11,622 nt of DNA from a bacterium (GTDB taxonomy: Bacteria; Patescibacteriota; Minisyncoccia; UBA6257; Brennerbacteraceae). A model generated the notes under the pieces. That model saw only the letters and a program-made list of their open reading frames with translations. It ran no database searches and was not told the DNA's origin. The first letter of the stretch is position 1. Each line of letters starts with the position of its first letter. A program made the position numbers and the translations under genes. This document shows positions 6,272 to 11,622 of this stretch, piece by piece. The DNA lies in the NCBI GenBank assembly GCA_027310425.1, contig DAIDAW010000021.1, positions 1 through 11,622 of the forward strand. Direction: 5' to 3'.

Positions 6272-7354
6272 ATGGATGAGGCGTGGGTTCAATTGATGCG
6301 CGAATACGAGGATTTGCAAGTCCAACTTGCTAATCCTGCATTTGTAAAGCAGCAGGACGCGTTTATCCAGGCCAACAAGCGTTTCCGCGTCCTTTCCGAA
6401 TTTGCGCCGATGCTCTTTGCTTTGGAGCGTCTTGAAACGAAAATGAGGGAAACCGCCGCGTTGATCCGCGAGGAAGAGAATTCCGAACTGCGCGCGCTTG
6501 CCGGCGATGAATCAGAGTTGTTGCAGCGCGAGATGCGCGTCCTGGAAACGAACGTGCGCGAATCCATTGAACGAAGCACGGCTGGCCCAGGCGAGCACAG
6601 TGCGGAGAGCATAAAGAAAATCGTCATGGAAATACGCGCAGGAACCGGGGGAGACGAGGCTGCGCTGTTTGCGCGCGATTTATTCCGCATGTATGGACGG
6701 TTTTGCGAAAAAAACGGATGGCAAAGCACGCTTGTTGATGCGAGTGAAGACGAGCTCGGCGGATATAAAGAAGTCGTATTTGAAATAACGGGTAAAGGCG
6801 CATACGATGCGCTCCGATTTGAGGCCGGCGTGCATCGCGTACAGCGTATCCCGGAAACCGAGAAAGCGGGAAGAATTCATACGTCGACCGCGACTGTCGC
6901 GGTATTTCCTGAAATGGCGCGTAGCAGGGAAATCGCAATTCCGGAGAAAGACTTGGAAATTGAATTCCTGCGGAGCGGCGGAGCAGGGGGGCAAAACGTG
7001 AATAAGGTCGAAACGAGCGTGCGCATTAAGCATATTCCAACCGGCATCATGGTAAGGTCGCAATCCGAACGCCACCAGCACCAGAACAAACAGAAAGCCA
7101 TGGAAATCCTGCAGGCAAAATTGTACGAACTTCAGCAACGCGAGGAAGAATCGAAAATGGCGCAGAACCGCAAGACCCAGGTTGGATCCGGAGAGCGTTC
7201 GGAGAAAATCCGCACATACAATGTGCCGCAGGACCGGATTACCGATCATCGCATCGGTGTCTCGTGGAAAAATATCGAACGCATTTTGAACGGAAACCTT
7301 GATATTGTGGTACAGGAATTAAACAATCGGATCAATGGAAGCGCGGAACATTGA
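6272..7354 (+). CDS. prfA: Peptide chain release factor 1
   Basis: Cytoplasmic class I release factor that reads UAA and UAG stop codons and triggers peptidyl-tRNA hydrolysis. It has 360 residues from the ATG at 6272, the same length as E. coli RF1. The codon-reading tripeptide is PET (194-196), which fits the PxT form of RF1 and not the SPF of RF2. The GGQ catalytic motif is at 239-241 within RSGGAGGQNVNKVETSV. The AGTGGDEA segment (123-130) is also conserved. A GTG at 6248 would add eight residues, but it lies in the terminator-like hairpin with GAGG directly abutting it, so the ATG is preferred. prmC, which often follows prfA, is absent here; murJ starts instead, overlapping by 20 bases. 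Stop is TGA. Confidence 0.96.
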   Translation: MDEAWVQLMREYEDLQVQLANPAFVKQQDAFIQANKRFRVLSEFAPMLFALERLETKMRETAALIREEENSELRALAGDESELLQREMRVLETNVRESIERSTAGPGEHSAESIKKIVMEIRAGTGGDEAALFARDLFRMYGRFCEKNGWQSTLVDASEDELGGYKEVVFEITGKGAYDALRFEAGVHRVQRIPETEKAGRIHTSTATVAVFPEMARSREIAIPEKDLEIEFLRSGGAGGQNVNKVETSVRIKHIPTGIMVRSQSERHQHQNKQKAMEILQAKLYELQQREEESKMAQNRKTQVGSGERSEKIRTYNVPQDRITDHRIGVSWKNIERILNGNLDIVVQELNNRINGSAEH

Positions 7355-8984
7355 GAGGCCGGTTTCGTGGCGTGAACGGTTCGGCGCCTTCGAGCGCAGA
7401 TCGCTTGCGTCAGGAGCGCTTGTGGTGGGCGGTGCGACCATTTTGGGATCGGCGTTGGGTATCCTGAAGAATATTTTGCTGGCGTCGCGATTTGGCGCGA
7501 GCGCAGAACTCGATGTGTATTTTGCCGCGTTCAGAATTCCTGATTTTCTCTACAGCGTATTCATATTCAGCACATTATCCGCTTCGTTCTTTCCAGTTTT
7601 TTCCCGGGTGCTTGCGGCAGGCAAAGAACAGGCGTGGAAATTGTTGAGCGCTCTCATCGCTTTGTTTTCTTTGTTTTTAGGAATCGGCGCAATCGCGGTG
7701 TTTTTATCCAGCGCGCGCCTTGCGGCGCTGCTTGCGCCGGGATTTTCCCCGCCGCAGCTCGACTTATTGTCTTCATTACTTCGCGTGCTCATGCTCCAGC
7801 CGATTCTGATGGCGCTTGCGAATCTTTTTGCCGATGCCCTCCAATCATTCAAGCGGTTTTTCATATCAACGCTCGCCCCTGTTTTCTATAACGGAGGAAT
7901 CATTGTGGGTGTGCTGTGGTTTTCTCAGCGCGTGGGCATTTATGGCGTTGTATGGGGAGTCGTGTTGGGCTCCGGGCTATACGCCCTCATACAGGTTCCC
8001 ACGCTCAGGGGGATTGGATTCAGGTTCTCGCTGTCATTCAAAGAAATGTGGAACGACGTTAAAGATATGCTTCTGCTTATGATTCCGCGTTCATTCACTC
8101 TTGTTGCGAACAACGCAGTTTTATTCTGGGTAACGATGCTGTCATCCCTTTTGCCTATCGGCTCGCTGAGCGTGTATTCTTTGGCTGACTCTTTTCAGGC
8201 GTTGCCACAGACGGTGATCGCGCTTTCATTCGTGACTGTCGCGTTTCCTCAGCTTGCGCAGCAATGGATCAAATCGCGTTCCGCGGAAGAGCACCGAGAA
8301 ACGGAACGCGCGCGCTTCCTTTCGCTTTTCGACGCCGCAGCGGGCCAGATCATGGCATGGCTTGTGCCGTCCGCACTTCTCTTTGTTGCATTTGCGGATC
8401 CGATTGTACGCATTTTTCTGGGGCACGGAAATTTCAATGTCGCTGATCAGCGCGTCGCAATCGCGGCGTTGATGGTATTCGCGCTCGGTATTCCGGCGCA
8501 AGGACTTTTAATGCTGCTCATCCGGACGTTTTTCGCAACGGAAGACACCAAGCAACCGTTGTTTGCGACATTGCTGTCACTTTTGATTGTGTTCCCTGCC
8601 ATGTGGTTGTTTGCGACGCGTTGGGGCGTTGCCGGTCTTATTGCCGGCATCGTGCTCGGAGCGTGGTTTAATTGTTTGTATTTATTGCGTTTGTTCAGGC
8701 GGCGGTTCCCGGATGCCAAACTTCGCCGGTTTTCGTACGGCACATCACGCGGGTTCGCCATCGGCGTCATTAGTGCAGTAATCGGCGCAGCGGCGTATTT
8801 CGGCACCCAGATTGTGATTCCCGGGAGCGCTTTCGGAGCGGTGTTCGCGCGCGCGGCATTTGCCGGCGCCGTTTCGCTGTTGACGCTAGGAGTATGCGTG
8901 TTTGTATATAAAATCATCGATCTTTCGAAATTCCTGGAACGCGCAGAATCATCGGATTCGCGCGCTTCGGATTTTGAAGCATGA
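7335..8984 (+). CDS. murJ: MurJ/MviN-family lipid II flippase-like membrane protein
   Basis: A polytopic membrane protein of 549 residues with roughly 13-14 hydrophobic segments, of the MOP superfamily. MurJ moves lipid II across the membrane for peptidoglycan synthesis. The family signature is the N-terminal LGILKNILLASRFGASAELDVYFAAFRIPDFLY block followed by LSASFFPVFSR, with a conserved Asp in ELDVYF. Compared from memory with E. coli MurJ, arginines R18, R52 and R270 have no counterpart and R24 is Lys. The IPDF form is what I recall from CPR MurJ proteins, so a related lipid-linked substrate is possible. The ATG at 7335 lies inside prfA (20-base overlap), and the TGA overlaps the lepA ATG by 4 bases (ATGA), which suggests translational coupling. 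The last 20 residues are hydrophilic. Confidence 0.88.
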   Translation: MEARNIERPVSWRERFGAFERRSLASGALVVGGATILGSALGILKNILLASRFGASAELDVYFAAFRIPDFLYSVFIFSTLSASFFPVFSRVLAAGKEQAWKLLSALIALFSLFLGIGAIAVFLSSARLAALLAPGFSPPQLDLLSSLLRVLMLQPILMALANLFADALQSFKRFFISTLAPVFYNGGIIVGVLWFSQRVGIYGVVWGVVLGSGLYALIQVPTLRGIGFRFSLSFKEMWNDVKDMLLLMIPRSFTLVANNAVLFWVTMLSSLLPIGSLSVYSLADSFQALPQTVIALSFVTVAFPQLAQQWIKSRSAEEHRETERARFLSLFDAAAGQIMAWLVPSALLFVAFADPIVRIFLGHGNFNVADQRVAIAALMVFALGIPAQGLLMLLIRTFFATEDTKQPLFATLLSLLIVFPAMWLFATRWGVAGLIAGIVLGAWFNCLYLLRLFRRRFPDAKLRRFSYGTSRGFAIGVISAVIGAAAYFGTQIVIPGSAFGAVFARAAFAGAVSLLTLGVCVFVYKIIDLSKFLERAESSDSRASDFEA

Positions 8985-10879
8985 TGCCTATGGAATTGTC
9001 ACGTATTCGCAATTTTGTCATCATCGCGCATGTCGATCATGGAAAATCTACGCTCGCGGATCGATTTTTGGAATTGACACGGACCGTGGATAAGCGAATA
9101 TTCCAAAACCAGTTTTTAGACCAAATGGATTTGGAGCGGGAGCGAGGCATTACCATCAAAATGCAGCCTGTGCGCATGGCGTATCGTTTTCCGCGCACTG
9201 CGCATCATACATCGCAGCCGGGAAAAGGCAGTCCGCAGCCTGCAATGCGCGATGCGCCAGATCTGGAATATACTTTGAATTTGATCGATACCCCGGGGCA
9301 CGTTGATTTTTCTTACGAAGTTTCACGGTCGTTGGCCGCGGTGGAGGGCGCGATTCTTCTCGTTGACGTGACGCAGGGAATTCAGGCGCAGACGCTTGCG
9401 AATCTGCATTTGGCGCAGCAGCAGGGATTATGCGTGATCGGCGCGGTCAACAAAATCGACCTGCCGCATGCTTCCGAATCCGTTGCGGAGATCCGCGCGC
9501 AGCTGGCGAAACTTGTTGGGCAGCAGGAAGACGATATTCTTCTTGTCTCCGGAAAGACGGGGCAAGGAGCAGAAGAACTTCTCGATGCGGTTATTGAGCG
9601 TATTCCGCCACCCGACGGGAATCCTGCGGGAATATTCCGCGCGCTGGTATTCGATTCGATCTACGATGCGTATAAAGGCGCAATTGCGTTCGTGCGCGTC
9701 ATTGATGGATCTCTTGAAAAAAACGCAACAGTCCGGGCTCTTGCCGCAGGCGTGCAGGCAACCGCGATCGAAGTCGGCGGATTCAAACCGCAACTTACGC
9801 CGCGCGCCCGTCTGGAAGCAGGAGAAATCGGTTATATCGCGACCGGTTTGAAAAATCCCGATTCTATCCGGGTAGGAGACACGATAACGATCGTGCAATC
9901 CGGCGCGCGCGAAGACGCGATTGTGGCGTTGCCTGGATACCGCGAACCGCAGCCCGTCGTTTTCGTAAGCATGTATCCAACGATGGCAGATGATATTGAT
10001 ACGCTTTCCGATGCGCTTCATAAATTGCGCCTGAACGATGCATCGCTTCATTTTACGCACGAACGCCAGGAGATGCTTGGCCAGGGATTCCGTATCGGAT
10101 GTCTGGGTACGCTTCATTTGGAGATTATCAAAGAACGGTTGCTGCGCGAATACGGGCTTGAGCCAATCCTCACTGCGCCGTCCGTGAAATACGAAGTCGT
10201 GACGAAAGCGGGTGCTGTGATCGAAGTGTTTACGCCTTCTGACCTTCCGCCGACAGAACAGATTCAGGAAATCCGTGAACCCTGGGTCAAGGGGGAAATT
10301 ATCGCGCCCGCGCGCTATGTCGGCGCGCTCATGGGTATTATTCAGGCATACCGGGGTATCGCTGGCACGGTAGATACGGTTTCTTCGCAGGCGCTTCTTG
10401 CACATTTTGAAATGCCGCTTGCCGATATTATCATTGATTTCTATGACGCCATCAAAAGCGCAACGCAGGGATATGCGTCGCTGAGTTATGATGTTGCGCG
10501 CTGGCAGAAAGGCGACGTGGTAAAACTCGATATCCTCGTGCACGGCGAAAAAGTCGATGCATTTTCCCGCATTGTGCCGCGGAGCAAAGCGCGCGCCATC
10601 GGTTTGGCGACCATCGAGCGGCTGAAGGAATTGTTGCCGCGCGAAGTATTCGCCGTGGCGGTGCAAGCGGCGATCGGATCGGATATTGTCGCGCGCGTTA
10701 CGATTCCGGCAATGCGCAAGGAACTGGGTAATTTCGGGAAAAACGGCGGCGATCGCACGCGCAAAATGAAACTTTGGCAGAATCAGAAAAAAGGCAAGAA
10801 GCGCGCGGCGCTTTTGGGGACTGTTGACGTGCCCGCGTCGGTATTTTTCGAAGTCTTTAAGATGACAAAGAATCAGTGA
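8981..10879 (+). CDS. lepA: Elongation factor 4 (LepA), with an insert in the G domain
   Basis: Ribosome-associated translational GTPase implicated in back-translocation, 30S assembly or initiation. 632 residues against about 600 in E. coli. Motifs: G1 AHVDHGKST (16-24), G2 RGITIK (55-60), G3 DTPGH (103-107), G4 NKID (157-160) and a G5-like VSGKTG. EF-G-like domains II, III and V follow, then the LepA-specific C-terminal domain with a GGDRTRKMKLWQNQKKGKKR segment like the GGDxSRKKKLLxKQKxGKKR of other LepA proteins. Between G2 and G3, about 20 extra residues (roughly 71-92, rich in His, Pro, Ser and Gln) replace a short loop. Three in-frame ATGs (8981, 8984, 8990) lie at the start; 8981 gives an ATGA overlap with murJ, but 8990 gives the most typical N-terminus. 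Stop is TGA. Confidence 0.96.
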   Translation: MMPMELSRIRNFVIIAHVDHGKSTLADRFLELTRTVDKRIFQNQFLDQMDLERERGITIKMQPVRMAYRFPRTAHHTSQPGKGSPQPAMRDAPDLEYTLNLIDTPGHVDFSYEVSRSLAAVEGAILLVDVTQGIQAQTLANLHLAQQQGLCVIGAVNKIDLPHASESVAEIRAQLAKLVGQQEDDILLVSGKTGQGAEELLDAVIERIPPPDGNPAGIFRALVFDSIYDAYKGAIAFVRVIDGSLEKNATVRALAAGVQATAIEVGGFKPQLTPRARLEAGEIGYIATGLKNPDSIRVGDTITIVQSGAREDAIVALPGYREPQPVVFVSMYPTMADDIDTLSDALHKLRLNDASLHFTHERQEMLGQGFRIGCLGTLHLEIIKERLLREYGLEPILTAPSVKYEVVTKAGAVIEVFTPSDLPPTEQIQEIREPWVKGEIIAPARYVGALMGIIQAYRGIAGTVDTVSSQALLAHFEMPLADIIIDFYDAIKSATQGYASLSYDVARWQKGDVVKLDILVHGEKVDAFSRIVPRSKARAIGLATIERLKELLPREVFAVAVQAAIGSDIVARVTIPAMRKELGNFGKNGGDRTRKMKLWQNQKKGKKRAALLGTVDVPASVFFEVFKMTKNQ

Positions 10880-10890
10880 TCGCGTATACT
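10862..10890 (+). promoter_or_regulatory. Promoter of the ftsB-like gene, predicted leaderless
   Basis: ATGACA (10862-10867, 5/6 match to the -35) and TATACT (10885-10890, 5/6 match to the -10) are exactly 17 bases apart. The -35 lies in the last codons of lepA. The start point about 7 bases past the -10 coincides with the ATG at 10898, so the mRNA would have essentially no 5' leader. Confidence 0.75.
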
Positions 10891-10897
10891 GGTTCGT

Positions 10898-11233
10898 ATG
10901 GACAGAAAAGAGCAATTGCGTACGGTTGTGTGGGGCATTGCGGCTGTTTTTGTTTTCTATACTGCACTTATCGCATGGATGCGCCGTAATGAACTTGTGC
11001 GCCAGCTTGCGTATTTGAGACAGCAGGATCGGGCGCTTTCCGAAGACAATAAAACGCTCGAGGATTTTTCACGCCTCATCGGATTTGACGCAGTGAAGGA
11101 AATGGAAGTGAAACAGCGCTTGAATTACGCAAAACAAGGCGAGACACTCGTTGTGTTCGTGTCGCCGAGCCCAACGCCCGAGGCGACCACTTCGAACTGG
11201 TGGGATCCGTTGCTCCGCTGGTTCAAAAAATAA
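10898..11233 (+). CDS. FtsB/DivIC-like septum formation initiator protein
   Basis: Small bitopic divisome protein of 111 residues. A short basic cytoplasmic end (MDRKEQLR) is followed by one membrane segment (about 9-27), a coiled coil (about 30-60, LAYLRQQDRALSEDNKTLEDF), and a conserved EMEVKQRLNYAKQGETLVVFV block. That block matches the ARerLglvkpGE-v-f segment of FtsB/DivIC proteins. These proteins bind FtsL and relay activation to the septal FtsW/FtsI synthase. The C-terminus is a Pro/Thr/Ser linker ending in WWDPLLRWFKK, possibly an amphipathic or membrane-touching tail. FtsB and DivIC cannot be told apart from one sequence. It has its own promoter inside the lepA end, no leader, and no terminator before the tRNA 7 bases downstream, so the two probably share a transcript. 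Confidence 0.88.
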   Translation: MDRKEQLRTVVWGIAAVFVFYTALIAWMRRNELVRQLAYLRQQDRALSEDNKTLEDFSRLIGFDAVKEMEVKQRLNYAKQGETLVVFVSPSPTPEATTSNWWDPLLRWFKK

Positions 11234-11240
11234 TAGTTTC

Positions 11241-11311
11241 GCGGGTATGGTTTAGTGGCAGAATGCGACCTTCCCAAGGTCGAGACACGGGTCCGATTCC
11301 CGTTACCCGCT
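11241..11311 (+). tRNA. tRNA-Gly(CCC)
   Basis: Cloverleaf folded by hand. Acceptor 11241-11247 with 11304-11310 is 7 bp. The D arm contains the usual AGTGG. Anticodon stem 11266-11270 with 11278-11282 has a seven-base loop TTCCCAA and anticodon CCC (11273-11275), which reads GGG glycine codons. The T stem is 11287-11291 with 11299-11303. The discriminator is T11311 and the next bases are CAG, so CCA is not encoded. The T loop is TCCGATT: position 55, normally T (pseudouridine), is C at 11293. Confidence 0.95.
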
Positions 11312-11323
11312 CAGCATAAATAT

Positions 11324-11622
11324 ATGATCGATCTTGAAGCGCTGAAAACATTTTTGAAAAATTCCGCGAGCCACACGTACGCGGGCGACGGCAAGGAAAT
11401 TACGCCGCAGCGCCCAGGGTTTATCGAACTCGAATATCAAGATGGCGACTAGTATATGCGCGACAGCTATGTCGGCCATTTTCAGGCGCCGGGCATGACC
11501 GCAGTATATTTTCAGAATAGGCCGGTGTGGACCTGTGCATACAGTGGCAAGACGATAGAAAAATTTTATCCCCAAACAAAAGAGATATTCGGATTTCTGA
11601 AAAAAGCGTTATTGCGTAAAGA
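11324..11622 (+). pseudogene. DUF5680-like gene with in-frame TAG, 3' end beyond the window
   Basis: From ATG 11324 a 42-codon stretch (MIDLEALKTFLKNSASHTYA..., ending FIELEYQDGD) runs into TAG at 11450-11452. The same frame then stays open to the right edge, reading YMRDSYVGHFQAPGMTAVYF, then QNRPVWTCAYSG, then FGFLKKAL. Together these look like one small DUF5680-type protein. Family members, as I recall them, have a pattern like EYxDGDWxYRDxYxG, so the TAG stands where Trp (TGG) is expected: a one-base G-to-A change. Possible readings are a recent nonsense mutation, a sequencing error, or restart at the in-frame ATG at 11456. Its function is unknown. No promoter or clear Shine-Dalgarno is seen; it starts 12 bases after the tRNA and is probably co-transcribed with it. 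Confidence 0.7.

Noticed and set aside
9428..10915. Long open frame on the minus strand opposite lepA (495 codons)
   Set aside because: It is the shadow of the lepA coding strand. The translation is rich in Arg, Cys, Phe and His with no domain pattern, while lepA on the + strand is unmistakable.
11255..11323. Earlier start for the last gene, inside the tRNA
   Set aside because: These bases form the tRNA-Gly arms, and the added residues do not fit the DUF5680-like start at 11324.
1..11622. CRISPR array, insertion sequence, phage or defence genes
   Set aside because: No evenly spaced repeats, transposase motifs or terminal inverted repeats were seen. The window is housekeeping genes throughout.
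1..11622. Recoding of TGA as glycine, as in Gracilibacteria/SR1
   Set aside because: TGA ends prfA, murJ and lepA at their normal family C-termini, and no conserved gene here contains an internal TGA.

Overview
The window looks like a piece of chromosome from a Candidate Phyla Radiation bacterium (Patescibacteria, probably Parcubacteria-like). This is inferred from family resemblance, not from a search. The evidence is a compact same-strand layout, very weak Shine-Dalgarno sequences, an ATP-cone class II ribonucleotide reductase, an IPDF-type MurJ, a membrane-anchored coiled-coil lytic transglycosylase, and a type A RNase P RNA with oversized arms. Everything is on the + strand. The genetic code looks standard: UAA, UAG and UGA all end genes, and the RF1 present carries a PxT motif.

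Layout. 1-2171: C-terminal bulk of an adenosylcobalamin-dependent ribonucleoside-triphosphate reductase, cut by the left edge. 2172-2283: a 112-base gap with a 12-base palindrome and an extended -10 promoter. 2284-5161: ribosomal protein L25, a PcsB-like coiled-coil/lytic transglycosylase, and a family 2 glycosyltransferase. 5162-5867: a promoter and an approximately 650-nt RNase P RNA (rnpB). 5868-6209: ribosomal protein L31. 6217-6271: an intrinsic-terminator-like hairpin that abuts the prfA start codon. 6272-10879: prfA, murJ and lepA, overlapping end to start and presumably one transcript. 10862-11233: a promoter inside the end of lepA and an FtsB/DivIC-like divisome gene whose transcript is predicted to be leaderless. 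11241-11311: tRNA-Gly(CCC). 11324 to the right edge: a DUF5680-like gene interrupted by an in-frame TAG.

The genes are core housekeeping: translation (L25, L31, RF1, LepA, tRNA-Gly, RNase P), envelope and division (lytic transglycosylase, glycosyltransferase, MurJ-type flippase, FtsB-like) and dNTP supply (RNR).

The most unusual object is the RNase P RNA. Its P3 arm and a large hairpin in the P19 position have near-identical strands that could swap partners. A second pair of arms, in the P9 and P16/P17 positions, also share sequence. Its L15 loop lacks the GGU that normally pairs with tRNA CCA, and the one tRNA gene here does not encode CCA. Other points for follow-up are the hairpin and U-tract that overlap the prfA ribosome-binding region, a promoter motif shared by three genes, a T-loop substitution in tRNA-Gly, and the nonsense codon in the last gene.
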